DNA of 64,000 nucleotides from an uncultured Prevotella sp. (GCA_900315525.1 OMZO01000007.1:1-64000), one strand, 5' to 3'. Positions 25,792 through 34,723 are shown, counted from the stretch's first letter. Notes: generated by a model from the sequence alone, not told the origin. Translations and numbers: made by a program.

Positions 25792-26057
25792 ATAAGTAGG
25801 CAATTCATATTGTCATATTTGAAAATATAATTCTAATTCAGATCCGCAGATAATTTATCAATGGTCTAGTTTTCGTGTAATTCGACCAAGCATGAGCCAG
25901 TTCCCCTTACCCCGTAAGGTCGAGCGGCTTAGGCCAAAACATCAATGAAGGATGTTGTCCTATCTGTGTTCGGCGCGTTAACTAAAGTGCTGCGGAATTT
26001 TGGAAAAAACTGATATTGTAAGAAAAATGGATTTTTACAAAGATAAATCCCTTTTTC
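25792..26057 (+). other. Gap without a gene; hairpin and decayed coding tail
   Basis: Between the ATP-grasp stop and the next promoter no gene is supported. A small hairpin CCTTAC-CCC-GTAAGG sits near 25907-25921. A short frame that ends at 25945-25947 (about 35 residues, with FRVIRPSMSQFPLPRKVERL) looks coding-like but has no start, so it may be the 3' end of a lost gene. Confidence 0.4.
25944..26000 (+). repeat. Joined right copies of two repeats that are split on the left
   Basis: Here the 27-base block (25944-25970) and the 21-base block (25980-26000) are only nine bases apart; on the left of the ATP-grasp gene they are 360 bases apart (24238-24264 and 24625-24645). The joined version is open as one frame, MKDVVLSVFGALTKVLRNF then GKN and stop, so it looks like the more intact form. 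Confidence 0.7.
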
Positions 26058-26089
26058 TTTGTCAATGTCAATTATTAATAGTACCTTTG
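26058..26089 (+). promoter_or_regulatory. Promoter of the ABC exporter / main locus 2 operon
   Basis: TTTG at 26058-26061 and TACCTTTG at 26082-26089 are exactly 20 bases apart. Transcription should start near 26096, about 200 bases before the wzm ATG. No terminator was recognised from here to 53031, so it may drive most of locus 2. Confidence 0.85.
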
Positions 26090-26096
26090 CACGCGA

Positions 26097-26298
26097 TTTA
26101 AAAATGGAGAGTATTTGTGTTATCGTCAGAGTTACTGGACTCAGTGCTTGAAAGGCCCATCTCTTCAGCATTATTGTTATATACTTTTGTTTCCCCTGCT
26201 TAAAGGTGGGGTGTCCCCTTGCTTTTTTTAAAAATCCCGCATTTTCTTCCTTTTCTTCAGGAATTTGATTCACTTTTTAAAATTGTGGAAATCTTTTT
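26097..26298 (+). promoter_or_regulatory. Long 5' leader with attenuator-like element before wzm
   Basis: About 200 untranslated bases. CCCC at 26193-26196 can pair with GGGG at 26208-26211. The same GGGG can instead pair with CCCC at 26215-26218, which is followed by T7 at 26223-26229. The two pairings exclude each other, an arrangement like an antiterminator/terminator switch, though each stem is short. GGACTC (26137-26142) and GGTGTCCCC (26210-26218) occur in the same order as in the leader of upxY in locus 1. It is a plausible site of UpxY action; the folding is inferred by eye. Confidence 0.45.
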
Positions 26299-27144
26299 AT
26301 GAAAGATAATTGGACGTTGATCATCCGACCCCAGCAGAAATTATGGAGTGTTGACTTCAAGGAGATATGGCGATATCGTGATTTGATAGCATTGTTTGTC
26401 AAGCGTAATATCGTCATACAGTATAAACAGACCATTCTTGGTCCGCTGTGGTATATCATCCAGCCGGTTCTGACCGTCATCATGAACATGGTGGTGTTTG
26501 GTGGTATAGCTGGCATGAGTACGGATGGTGTGCCTCAGATTCTTTTCTATTTGGCAGGTAACGTGTGCTGGTTCTATTTCTCCGACTGTCTGAATCAGAC
26601 ATCGAAGACGTTCACCGACAACCAGGCCATGTTCGGCAAGGTCTATTTCCCTCGAATGGTCGTACCCATATCGACCGTCCTGAGCAACCTCCTGCGTTTT
26701 GGCATCCAGATAGGGCTGTTCGTGGTGCTCTATCTCTATTATTTCTATGCCGGAACAAGTGTCAGTCCTAACAGCTATTTGCTCCTGTTTCCGGTCTTCA
26801 TCATTCTTTTGGCAGGCCTCGGACTCGGTTTTGGTATTCTGGTTTCTTCCATGACAACGAAATACCGCGACCTGACTATCCTGTTCACGTTTATCGTGCA
26901 GCTATGGATGTATGCGACCCCTATTGTCTATCCCTTAAGCATGGTGCCTGAAGGAAAGTTGCGCATGCTCATCTTAGCCAATCCGATGACGCCTGTTATC
27001 GAGGCTTTTAAGTATGCCACCCTTGGTCAGGGCTATTTCTCATGGGAGGCTTTGGGCTATAGTTTTGCCTTTATGACAGTGCTGCTGGTTGTTGGCATCG
27101 TCGTGTTCAACAAGGTTCAGCGTTCCTTCATGGATACCGTATGA
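26299..27144 (+). CDS. wzm: ABC-2 type polysaccharide exporter, permease (Wzm)
   Basis: This is a 281-residue inner-membrane protein with six predicted membrane helices. The cytoplasmic N-terminal amphipathic segment is followed by FVKRNIVIQYKQTILGPLWY, the conserved entry to the first helix of Wzm/KpsM/TagG permeases. AGNVCWFYFSDCL and the C-terminal YATPIVYPLSMVPEGK motif are also typical of O-antigen/teichoic acid exporters. With the ATPase that follows it would move a finished undecaprenyl-linked glycan across the membrane. It is surprising next to a Wzx/Wzy pair in the same locus. Confidence 0.93.
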   Translation: MKDNWTLIIRPQQKLWSVDFKEIWRYRDLIALFVKRNIVIQYKQTILGPLWYIIQPVLTVIMNMVVFGGIAGMSTDGVPQILFYLAGNVCWFYFSDCLNQTSKTFTDNQAMFGKVYFPRMVVPISTVLSNLLRFGIQIGLFVVLYLYYFYAGTSVSPNSYLLLFPVFIILLAGLGLGFGILVSSMTTKYRDLTILFTFIVQLWMYATPIVYPLSMVPEGKLRMLILANPMTPVIEAFKYATLGQGYFSWEALGYSFAFMTVLLVVGIVVFNKVQRSFMDTV

Positions 27145-27157
27145 TTGAGATCTTCTT

Positions 27158-28411
27158 ATGAAAGCAATAGAATTCGAGAACGTAGGAAAACAATACCGGT
27201 TGGGTCTTGTCTCCACTGGTACGATTAGTCATGACCTGAATCGCTGGTGGACGATGAACATCCTCCATAAAGAAGACCCTTATCTGAAGATTGGTGAGAC
27301 CAACGACAGAGCTCATAAAGGCCAAAGCGACTATGTATGGGCTTTGAAGGACATTAATTTCTCGGTAGAGCAGGGTGATGTCGTGGGCATCATCGGTAAG
27401 AATGGCGCAGGCAAGAGCACATTGCTCAAGCTCCTGTCGCGTGTGACGGCCCCAACGACAGGCTTGATCAAGGCACGAGGTCGTATCGCTTCCTTGTTGG
27501 AGGTAGGTACTGGCTTTCATCCAGAGATGACGGGCCGTGAGAATATCTATCTCAATGGTGCTATCATGGGCATGACCAAGCAGGAGATCAGTCGGAAACT
27601 TGACGAAATTGTTGATTTCTCAGGCTGTGAACGCTATATCGACACCCCTGTCAAGCGCTATTCCTCTGGTATGACCGTTCGCCTTGGCTTTGCCATCGCA
27701 GCCCATCTGGAACCCGAGATTCTGGTTGTGGATGAGGTTCTGGCCGTCGGCGATGCCGAGTTCCAGAAGAAAGCCATAGGAAAGATGCAGGACGTCTCGC
27801 GAGGCGAAGGGCGCACGGTCCTTTTCGTGAGTCATAACATGGACTCCATGCTGAACCTCTGTCATCATGGTATTCTTTTGGAGAATGGGGGTATAAAATA
27901 TACAGGCGATATCAAGGCGACTGTGGCCGAGTATCTAGGAGGAGACAACGAGATGAAGTTCGTACAGAATAAGCCATCCAGTCCTCTTTACCTTTCGTCG
28001 GTAACCTTTTTCGGTACGCCGGCGAATGAGACAGGTCTCTTTGCGTTTGATGAAGACATCACTTTCTCTGCAGTCATCAGGAAGGAAGCTGGCTTTAAGG
28101 TCGATAAGAATGCCGTGATGAGTGTCATCATCATGACTTCAAACAGGACCCGTATCTGCAATTATGAGATACCTATCGGAGATATGCAAGAGATGGAACG
28201 TAAATTTGATTTCCGTTACAAAGCCCAAACCCTGCTTCCCAACAGGTATCTGATAAGAATCGTTATGCACATCCCGAATGTTCAGTTCTATGACAGACAA
28301 GACACCTGCACTTTTAAGGTGTCAGACACTGGTACTGAATTCTTGAAGTATAATGGTTCGGATAATGGCCTGATTATCTACACGCCTACTCTCACAACAA
28401 CCAAGTCGTAA
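27158..28411 (+). CDS. wzt: ABC-2 type polysaccharide exporter, ATPase with C-terminal Wzt-like domain
   Basis: This is a 417-residue protein. The nucleotide-binding domain covers about residues 1-260: Walker A GKNGAGKST near 85, signature YSSGM near 168, Walker B ILVVDEVLAVGD near 187 and the switch His in VSHNMDSM near 226. The N-terminal insertion before Walker A (residues 20-65) is typical of capsule/O-antigen exporters. Residues from about 280 form a beta-rich extension that aligns in position with the Wzt C-terminal carbohydrate-binding domain. In E. coli O8/O9a that domain recognises a modified chain end. An extended Wzt suggests that the exported polymer carries a terminal cap. It ends one base into the next start (TAATG). 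Confidence 0.93.
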   Translation: MKAIEFENVGKQYRLGLVSTGTISHDLNRWWTMNILHKEDPYLKIGETNDRAHKGQSDYVWALKDINFSVEQGDVVGIIGKNGAGKSTLLKLLSRVTAPTTGLIKARGRIASLLEVGTGFHPEMTGRENIYLNGAIMGMTKQEISRKLDEIVDFSGCERYIDTPVKRYSSGMTVRLGFAIAAHLEPEILVVDEVLAVGDAEFQKKAIGKMQDVSRGEGRTVLFVSHNMDSMLNLCHHGILLENGGIKYTGDIKATVAEYLGGDNEMKFVQNKPSSPLYLSSVTFFGTPANETGLFAFDEDITFSAVIRKEAGFKVDKNAVMSVIIMTSNRTRICNYEIPIGDMQEMERKFDFRYKAQTLLPNRYLIRIVMHIPNVQFYDRQDTCTFKVSDTGTEFLKYNGSDNGLIIYTPTLTTTKS

Positions 28412-29283
28412 TGGAAACAAAAGAACTGTTACTGAAGACTTTACAAGCTTTCATCAGCTTTTGCGATAAGCATGACCTGACCTATTTCGCGGCTTACGGA
28501 ACCGCTTTGGGAGCCGTGAGACATCATGGATTTATCCCTTGGGACGACGATATCGACGTACACATGCCCAGAGCCGATTATCAGCGCCTGTGGGCGTTGC
28601 GTCATGAGATACCGACACCTTACAAGGTTGCTGACATTCCCGAACTGGGATATACGGCTCCCTTCATGAAATTCATGGATATGAGCACCTCTGTCTGGGA
28701 GTTTGAGCGAAAGCCATACATGCTGGGGGAATACATTGATATCTTCCCATTGGATTCATATCAACCGGAAGATGTCCCTCACGTCAAGGACTTGAAGAAA
28801 AAGTTGGATGAGTCTTTCTTTGCCTATTTCAGATGTCTGGACAGGTGGACCCTGAGAGAAATCGCCAGTGCCTTATGGCATTGCAAGAGGTCAACTTTCA
28901 AGAGCTACTGTATCCAGAACCTCTCGAATATAAAGCATGTGCGGCACTATCACTCGCAGGTCTTGGCTCTGCTCGATGAGATAAGTTCTATCGAGGAAGC
29001 CTCTTTATATTTCAGTTCAGCTGATGTTTATGCGGATTTCCCTATTTTTGAGAAATCATGGTTTGATCAGCCTGTTGACATGCCATTCGAGGGTATGACG
29101 ATCAAAGTACCTAATGGCTATGATGGCTATCTGCGTGTATTGTATGGTGACTATATGCAACTCCCGCCAGAGGAAAAGCGTGTGTCCCATCACGCACGGC
29201 ATTTTGTCAGTCTTGATAAGGGACTATCTATCAGACAGGCCAGGGCTATCATGAGAGCACAAGCAGGGAAAAAGGCAGAGTGA
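28411..29283 (+). CDS. LicD-family phosphotransferase
   Basis: This is a 290-residue LicD protein. The signature is near residue 24: AAYGTALGAVRHHGFIPWDD, followed by DIDVHM, the Asp cluster that binds metal. The C-terminal marker LPPEEKRVSHHA is also present. LicD enzymes transfer phosphocholine or other phospho-substituents (for example from a CDP-linked donor) onto surface sugars. No choline uptake or activation gene is in the window, so the transferred group is open; it could be a phosphopolyol. Next to an ABC exporter with a Wzt-C domain, a chain-capping role is an attractive inference. A second LicD gene is at 47341. Confidence 0.88.
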   Translation: METKELLLKTLQAFISFCDKHDLTYFAAYGTALGAVRHHGFIPWDDDIDVHMPRADYQRLWALRHEIPTPYKVADIPELGYTAPFMKFMDMSTSVWEFERKPYMLGEYIDIFPLDSYQPEDVPHVKDLKKKLDESFFAYFRCLDRWTLREIASALWHCKRSTFKSYCIQNLSNIKHVRHYHSQVLALLDEISSIEEASLYFSSADVYADFPIFEKSWFDQPVDMPFEGMTIKVPNGYDGYLRVLYGDYMQLPPEEKRVSHHARHFVSLDKGLSIRQARAIMRAQAGKKAE

Positions 29284-30434
29284 TGCGGGTCCTTTACGAT
29301 CATCAGATATTCTCCCGTCAGAAGTATGGCGGTATCTCCCGCTGTTTCGTGGAGTTGTACAGACACATGCCGGCATCGTGTCAGGCGATGATTGCTGTAC
29401 GTGAGTCTGATAATGTCTATGCAAGGGAACTGGAGGGCGTAAGACCTCTGGGCTATCAGTATGACCACTTCATCTGTCGCCGGCATTTTTTGGGGAAAGG
29501 TCGTCTGCATCAGTGGTATGACCGTCTGACGGGAGGCGGATATTATCCAGACTATAATGAACACTACACGATAGAATTGTTGAAGAAAGGGGCATTTGAT
29601 GTTTTTCATCCGACTTATTTCAGCGACTATTTCCTGCCATATCTGAACGGGAAGCCGTTTGTGCTCACTATCCATGACATGATACCAGAGTTGTATCCTC
29701 AATACTTTCCCAAGGATGATTTCCAAGTTGTCATGAAACGAAAACTGGCACCCTTGGCTTCAGCCATCGTTGCAGTGAGTGAGAATACAAAGCGTGATGT
29801 CGTCAGCATCTTAGGCGTTCCTGAGGAAAAAGTTCATGTGGTATATCATGGTAGCTCTTCCCCAATGGAATGGGCTGAAAAGAAATATGAATTTCCTTAT
29901 ATCCTGTTCGTAGGACAGAGAGGACTCTATAAGAATTTCCTGCCTTTTGTCAAGGCTGTCATCCCGACATTAAGGCGGCACAGGGACTTGCACGTGGTAT
30001 GTACGGGCAGTCCATTCAATGATGAAGAACAGGCCGTGATTATCGGATATGACTTGCAGGAGCGGTTCCATGCTTCATTGGTCAAGGATGACAGCGAATT
30101 GTTCGCTCTCTACCATTATGCGCAGTGTTTCGTATATCCAAGTGAATATGAGGGATTTGGCATTCCCATCCTGGAGGCCTATCAGGCAGCATGTCCCGTC
30201 TTGCTGAACCATACAAGCTGTTTCCCTGAGATAGCTGGCGATGCTGCCATCTACTTCAGGATGGACAAGGACGGTTCCGACCTCGCAGACAAACTGGAAT
30301 CTCTTCTGTCAATGACATCAGCCGAAAGACAGTCTCTGATAGAAAGACAGACATCAAGGCTTGGTAGATATTCATGGGATAAAAGTGCAAAGCAATTAGC
30401 TGCAATCTATGAAACTGTCCATCATCACAATTAA
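29283..30434 (+). CDS. Family 4 glycosyltransferase
   Basis: This is a 383-residue GT-B enzyme. The start MRVLYDHQIFSRQKYGGISR and the GGISRCF motif are typical of a mannosyltransferase-like branch. FVLTIHDMIPELYPQYF near residue 125 and SENTKRDVVSILGV near 160 lie in the acceptor half. LFVGQRGLYKNF near residue 208 and YPSEYEGFGIPILEAYQAACPV near 283 mark the donor half, with the EX7E glutamates inside. ATG 29283 overlaps the previous stop by one base, and the end overlaps the next gene by 26 bases. Donor sugar unknown, possibly GDP-mannose-like from family tendency only. Confidence 0.89.
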   Translation: MRVLYDHQIFSRQKYGGISRCFVELYRHMPASCQAMIAVRESDNVYARELEGVRPLGYQYDHFICRRHFLGKGRLHQWYDRLTGGGYYPDYNEHYTIELLKKGAFDVFHPTYFSDYFLPYLNGKPFVLTIHDMIPELYPQYFPKDDFQVVMKRKLAPLASAIVAVSENTKRDVVSILGVPEEKVHVVYHGSSSPMEWAEKKYEFPYILFVGQRGLYKNFLPFVKAVIPTLRRHRDLHVVCTGSPFNDEEQAVIIGYDLQERFHASLVKDDSELFALYHYAQCFVYPSEYEGFGIPILEAYQAACPVLLNHTSCFPEIAGDAAIYFRMDKDGSDLADKLESLLSMTSAERQSLIERQTSRLGRYSWDKSAKQLAAIYETVHHHN

Positions 30435-31206
30435 CTATAACAATAAGGCAGGCCTCCAGCGCACCATCGACTCTGTCATCTGCCAGACTTGTAAAGATTT
30501 CGAGTGGATCGTTATCGACGGTGGTAGTACGGATGGCAGCAAGCAGTTGATAGAACTGTATCAGTCGCACTCTGCCTATTGGTGTAGCGAGCCAGACAAT
30601 GGCATCTATCATGCCATGAATAAGGGTATTGCTCACTCGTCTGGTAATTATTTGTTGTTTCTTAATTCAGGTGATTGCCTTCATGACAAGTATGTGCTTA
30701 AAAGATTTTGTGATGAACAATATGATGTTGATATTGTTGCTGGAATATCTGTGAATATGGAAACAGGGAAGCCAATGAAGAATTTTCATTCGGATATTGC
30801 ATGCCAATTGTTTTACGATTCTTTAAATCATCAAGCAACATTTATTAAAAGAGAGTTGTTTGATAACTATAGATATAATGAAGAAAATAAAATTGTATCG
30901 GACTGGGAGTTTTTTCTTCATGCAATATTGATTGATGGATGTTCTTTCATATATTCAGATATGGTGGTTGCAAATTTTGATGTAACAGGAATTAGCAATC
31001 AGTCTCAATGGGAAATAATTCAGAAAGAAGAAAGAAAAAAGGTTTTAGAGAAATATTTTAGCTCTTATGTACGTCATGATCTTATTGATTATTTTGAAAT
31101 ACTTTCTTCGGTTGAATATAAGAAGATGGTGCTTCTAAAAGGACGTACTGATTTTCTCTCTGTTTTTGTTAGAAAGTTGATTTCGATAATATTAAGATTT
31201 CAATGA
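30409..31206 (+). CDS. Family 2 glycosyltransferase (short WcaE-like form), compositionally chimeric
   Basis: This is a 265-residue GT-A enzyme of the branch seen at 13885: MKLSIITINYNNKAGLQRTI, VIDGGSTDGSKQL near residue 37, GIYHAMNKGIAHSSG near 68 and FLNSGDCLHD near 86 (Asp pair reduced to Gly-Asp, common in this branch). The first 230 bases have the GC content of the upstream genes. From about 30640 the gene turns sharply AT-rich and stays so through the next gene. The switch falls in the conserved GIYHAMNKG-coding region, which makes a homologous recombination breakpoint likely. It overlaps the previous gene by 26 bases. Confidence 0.88.
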   Translation: MKLSIITINYNNKAGLQRTIDSVICQTCKDFEWIVIDGGSTDGSKQLIELYQSHSAYWCSEPDNGIYHAMNKGIAHSSGNYLLFLNSGDCLHDKYVLKRFCDEQYDVDIVAGISVNMETGKPMKNFHSDIACQLFYDSLNHQATFIKRELFDNYRYNEENKIVSDWEFFLHAILIDGCSFIYSDMVVANFDVTGISNQSQWEIIQKEERKKVLEKYFSSYVRHDLIDYFEILSSVEYKKMVLLKGRTDFLSVFVRKLISIILRFQ

Positions 31207-32471
31207 AAAAAAGAAAGATATTGTTCGTTATTCCTTGGTTGCCATATCCCCTGAAATCGGGTGGCCATCAGGCTTTGTTTAATGGAATATATGCTGTAAG
31301 AAATGATCTTGAGGTTCATATCGCATATAAGGTGGAGAACGACAATGATTATTTAAATAATGAGAAAAAGTTTTTGGAGCTAATTCCTAATGCCAATCTT
31401 TACCCGTTATGTTGTAATGACACTTATCCTGTTTGGAGAAAGATAGCATCCCGTGTTAAGAAAGCAATGAAGAGTGTATTGGGTTTGATTGATGGTAAAG
31501 TGGAAAACAACAAATATGCAATGTGTGAAAGATGGATCAGTACTATTTCACCCATGCAGAAGGAATGGCTAGAACACGTGTCTAATATTTGCAAAAAGAA
31601 TCAATTTGATATGATTCAGGTGGAAATGCCATGGTATGTTTCACAGATCCTGACTTTGCCTCGGGAATCCAATATTATATATGTTCATCACGAACTTGGT
31701 TTTGTCCGGAGGGAATTGGAACAAAAGCAAACTATTCTTGATGATTATATTAGAGCATGTAAATCTTTTGCAGATTATGCGGAAATTGGCTTACTGAATA
31801 TGTATAACGCTGTTGTGGCGTTATCTCCAATTGATAAAAAGAAGTTGGAATGTCATGGTGTTACCGCCCCTGTTTATTCTTCTTTTGCGACAATCAATCT
31901 GAGTAACAATTTTGAGTGTCGTTCTAGTGATGGCTTGCAACTGTCTTTTGTTGGTCCTGATTCTCATTCGCCGAACTTAGTAGGAATAAAATGGTTCCTA
32001 AACAATTGTTGGGATAATTTAAAGAAAGGAAACTCTTCTTATAAACTGAAGATTATTGGGAAATGGGAAGAAAAGCATATTACGGAGTTGACTTCGAAAT
32101 ACCCGGATGTTGAATTCTTAGGATATGTAGATGATTTAGCAGAAGCAATACAAGGTACTGTTATGATTGTCCCCATAACTATTGGTAGTGGTATTAGAAT
32201 GAAGATTTTGGAGGCTTGCTCGACTGGAGTACCTTTTGTTAGTACAAGTGTGGGGGCAGAAGGAATTCCTGTTGTCAGCGGAAAACATTGTTTTTTGGCA
32301 GATAAGCCAAATGATTTTGTGAATTGTTTAGTTCGTTTGCAAGACCCCGGCTTACAAAAAGGATTTGTGTTAGAAGCTCGTAAAATGGTTGAGATTAACT
32401 ATTCTGTAGAAGCGTTACGTAAGAATAGGATGAATATTTATAATGATGTTCTTGGCAAGTCCCTTTCATAA
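31203..32471 (+). CDS. Family 4-type glycosyltransferase (AT-rich paralogue)
   Basis: This is a 422-residue GT-B enzyme. Landmarks: KILFVIPWLPYPLKSGGHQA at the start, a VHHELGFVRRELE motif near residue 160, LSFVGPDSHSPN near 240, VEFLGYVDDLAEAI near 300 and GSGIRMKILEACSTGVPFVS near 325, which is the donor-site EX7E segment. It is a clear paralogue of the 33467 gene, with the same motifs in the same order, but is strongly AT-rich. It sits wholly inside an AT-rich island (about 30640-32835). It was probably brought in with the island or diverged before being re-imported. ATGA overlap with the preceding gene. Confidence 0.86.
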   Translation: MKKRKILFVIPWLPYPLKSGGHQALFNGIYAVRNDLEVHIAYKVENDNDYLNNEKKFLELIPNANLYPLCCNDTYPVWRKIASRVKKAMKSVLGLIDGKVENNKYAMCERWISTISPMQKEWLEHVSNICKKNQFDMIQVEMPWYVSQILTLPRESNIIYVHHELGFVRRELEQKQTILDDYIRACKSFADYAEIGLLNMYNAVVALSPIDKKKLECHGVTAPVYSSFATINLSNNFECRSSDGLQLSFVGPDSHSPNLVGIKWFLNNCWDNLKKGNSSYKLKIIGKWEEKHITELTSKYPDVEFLGYVDDLAEAIQGTVMIVPITIGSGIRMKILEACSTGVPFVSTSVGAEGIPVVSGKHCFLADKPNDFVNCLVRLQDPGLQKGFVLEARKMVEINYSVEALRKNRMNIYNDVLGKSLS

Positions 32472-32493
32472 CACGGACTTGACCTTTGATGTT

Positions 32494-33456
32494 ATGGACA
32501 CTAAAGTTTTATTCTCAATACTTGTACCTGCATATAAAATGCAATATTTGAAAGAATGTATTGATAGTATTCTTTCTCAAACGTATGATTTCTTTGAAGT
32601 AATTATCGTTGACGATGCTTCTCCTTATGATATATGGTCAGTAATGTCTCTTTATAATGACAAGCGGATCAGATATTTTCGGAATGAAGTTGGTTTTGGC
32701 ACATTAAACGTAGTCGGGAATTGGAATAAATGTTTGGAATATGCCACAGGTGATTATGTGATATGCATGGGTGATGATGATATGTTAGCTCCTACCTGTT
32801 TGGAAAACTATATTAGTTTGATAGGCAAATATCCCGGTCTCAATGTCTATCATACCCGGACATTAATCATTGACGAACATTCAGAAGTCTTTCAGATCCA
32901 GGAACAACGACCAGCTTACGAGTCTGGCTATTCGTTATGGTGGCATCGGTGGAATGGCAGAGTCCGTCAGTATATCGGGGATTTCCTGTATGACAGAGCC
33001 TATTTGATGTCTGTCGGCGGTTTCTATGATATTCCTTTAGCCTGGGCGAGTGATGATGTCACGGCAGTCCGGGCGGCGTTAGAAAAAGGAATTGCCAATA
33101 CGAAGGAGCCAGGCTTCCTCTATCGGGAGAACCGAATGACGATATCCAACGCTGCTAATGGAAGAATAAAGGCCGAGGCAACCTGTTTGGAGAAGGAATG
33201 TTATGAGAATCTGCTGAAAAAGTCTTGCCCCGATGATGAAATCGACAGGCTCTATCTCTCTTTCCTGAGAAGAGATGTCAATGCGCATTTCCAACTGAGG
33301 TTCTCGCTTTGCTGTCAGGATGATATCGTCAGGAATCCACTCCGTGCACTTTTCTGGTTCAGACGAAGAAAACGATTCCTTTTGTCTGGTCGCCATGTGT
33401 GTGGCATCTTCGTCAGGGCATGTGTTCATCGTTTGACAGGACATTCACCACTATAA
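32494..33456 (+). CDS. Family 2 glycosyltransferase, compositionally chimeric
   Basis: This is a 320-residue GT-A enzyme from ATG 32494; ATG 32443 in the same frame would overlap the previous gene and add a segment with no family character. Motifs: FSILVPAYKMQYLKECIDSI, VDDASPYDIWS near residue 37 and CMGDDDMLAPTCL near 90. The first ~340 bases are AT-rich like the preceding gene; from about 32835 the composition returns to that of the rest of the locus. So the right edge of the AT-rich island lies inside this GT2 domain, mirroring the left edge inside the GT2 gene at 30409. Confidence 0.87.
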   Translation: MDTKVLFSILVPAYKMQYLKECIDSILSQTYDFFEVIIVDDASPYDIWSVMSLYNDKRIRYFRNEVGFGTLNVVGNWNKCLEYATGDYVICMGDDDMLAPTCLENYISLIGKYPGLNVYHTRTLIIDEHSEVFQIQEQRPAYESGYSLWWHRWNGRVRQYIGDFLYDRAYLMSVGGFYDIPLAWASDDVTAVRAALEKGIANTKEPGFLYRENRMTISNAANGRIKAEATCLEKECYENLLKKSCPDDEIDRLYLSFLRRDVNAHFQLRFSLCCQDDIVRNPLRALFWFRRRKRFLLSGRHVCGIFVRACVHRLTGHSPL

Positions 33457-33466
33457 GAACAATGTA

Positions 33467-34717
33467 ATGAAGCATAGGATATTGTTCATTTTACCCAGTC
33501 TGCCATGGCCGCTTGCGAGTGGAGGACTTCAGGCTTTGTTCAATGGTGTCAAGGCCATGGAGTCCGTTGCAGACATTTATATTATGTGTACCTTGAATCC
33601 TCAGGTCGAGCGGGAAAAAGCTCATGAGGAACTTAAGGCCAGGATAGCAAATATAAAGGGAATCTTCCAGTATGTGGAGCATAAGAAGGAATGGTCTAAG
33701 CGGAAACTGGCAATGAGGATATGTGCCAAGGTGGTCAACACACTGTTCAAACCGACACCTTCTGAAGACTTTGAAGCAGCGGTGACAGGCACTGGCTTAG
33801 GTGGTCATAGTGAGGATTATTACAGACTCATTCGGGAGATTATTGAACGGTATAACATCACTATGGTACAAGTTGAGATGCTTACCAATATTGATGCCAT
33901 CATGGCCATTCCTGACCATGTTAAGAAGGTGTTTGTCCATCATGAATTAGGTTTTGTTCGTAACCAACTCTTGTTAGAACAGCAGACGCAAGAGAATTGC
34001 TTGGGGCGTCTGCTCTGCACTCTCGAGAAAACGAAGGAGATCTCACTTCTTAACCAGTATGATGCTGTCATCACATTGTCAACCATCGACAGAGACAAGT
34101 TGGTAGAGGTTGGCGTGACCTCTACCATTTATCCATCTTTTGCGGTCGTTAGTACGTCAGCGGATAGTGCGCTGCTTCAGGAACAGACAGAAAGGGTCTT
34201 AAGCTTCGTGGGTCCTGAGTTCCACACACCGAACAAGTTAGGCATGGAATGGTTTTTGACCCATGTATGGATTCCCCTAAAGAAGATGGCTCCAGATTAT
34301 AAACTCAATATTATTGGGGTGTGGTCAAAACAGACCGCTTCGCAGTGGACTTCCCAGTATCCTGATATTCATTTCCTCGGGTTTGTGGATGATTTGGCTG
34401 AGGCCTTGGCCGGTTCCGTCATGATTGTCCCGATTTTTGTAGGCAGTGGCATAAGAATGAAGATCCTGGAGGCAATGTCTATAGGTGTTCCTTTTGTAAC
34501 GACCACTGTCGGGGCTGAGGGAATACCTGTTACCGATGGTCAGCATTGCGTTATTGCCGACACACCAGAGGCATACATGGCCGGTATTTTGAAACTGGAG
34601 GATGCTGAAACACGGGAGTTGATGATTCGAAACGGAAGACAATTGCTGATGTCGAACTATTCGTTTGAGAAATTCAAGTCCGACCGGTTAGAGATTTTCA
34701 ATGCCCTGATAAACTAG
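33467..34717 (+). CDS. Family 4-type glycosyltransferase
   Basis: This is a 416-residue GT-B enzyme and close paralogue of the 31203 gene: RILFILPSLPWPLASGGLQA at the start, VHHELGFVRNQLL near residue 163, LSFVGPEFHTPNK near 245, IHFLGFVDDLAEAL near 303 and GSGIRMKILEAMSIGVPFVT near 326. It has the base composition of the main locus, unlike its AT-rich partner. Two such enzymes with one GT2 between them suggest a duplicated cassette in which one copy was replaced. Substrate unknown. Confidence 0.88.
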   Translation: MKHRILFILPSLPWPLASGGLQALFNGVKAMESVADIYIMCTLNPQVEREKAHEELKARIANIKGIFQYVEHKKEWSKRKLAMRICAKVVNTLFKPTPSEDFEAAVTGTGLGGHSEDYYRLIREIIERYNITMVQVEMLTNIDAIMAIPDHVKKVFVHHELGFVRNQLLLEQQTQENCLGRLLCTLEKTKEISLLNQYDAVITLSTIDRDKLVEVGVTSTIYPSFAVVSTSADSALLQEQTERVLSFVGPEFHTPNKLGMEWFLTHVWIPLKKMAPDYKLNIIGVWSKQTASQWTSQYPDIHFLGFVDDLAEALAGSVMIVPIFVGSGIRMKILEAMSIGVPFVTTTVGAEGIPVTDGQHCVIADTPEAYMAGILKLEDAETRELMIRNGRQLLMSNYSFEKFKSDRLEIFNALIN

Positions 34718-34723
34718 ATATTG

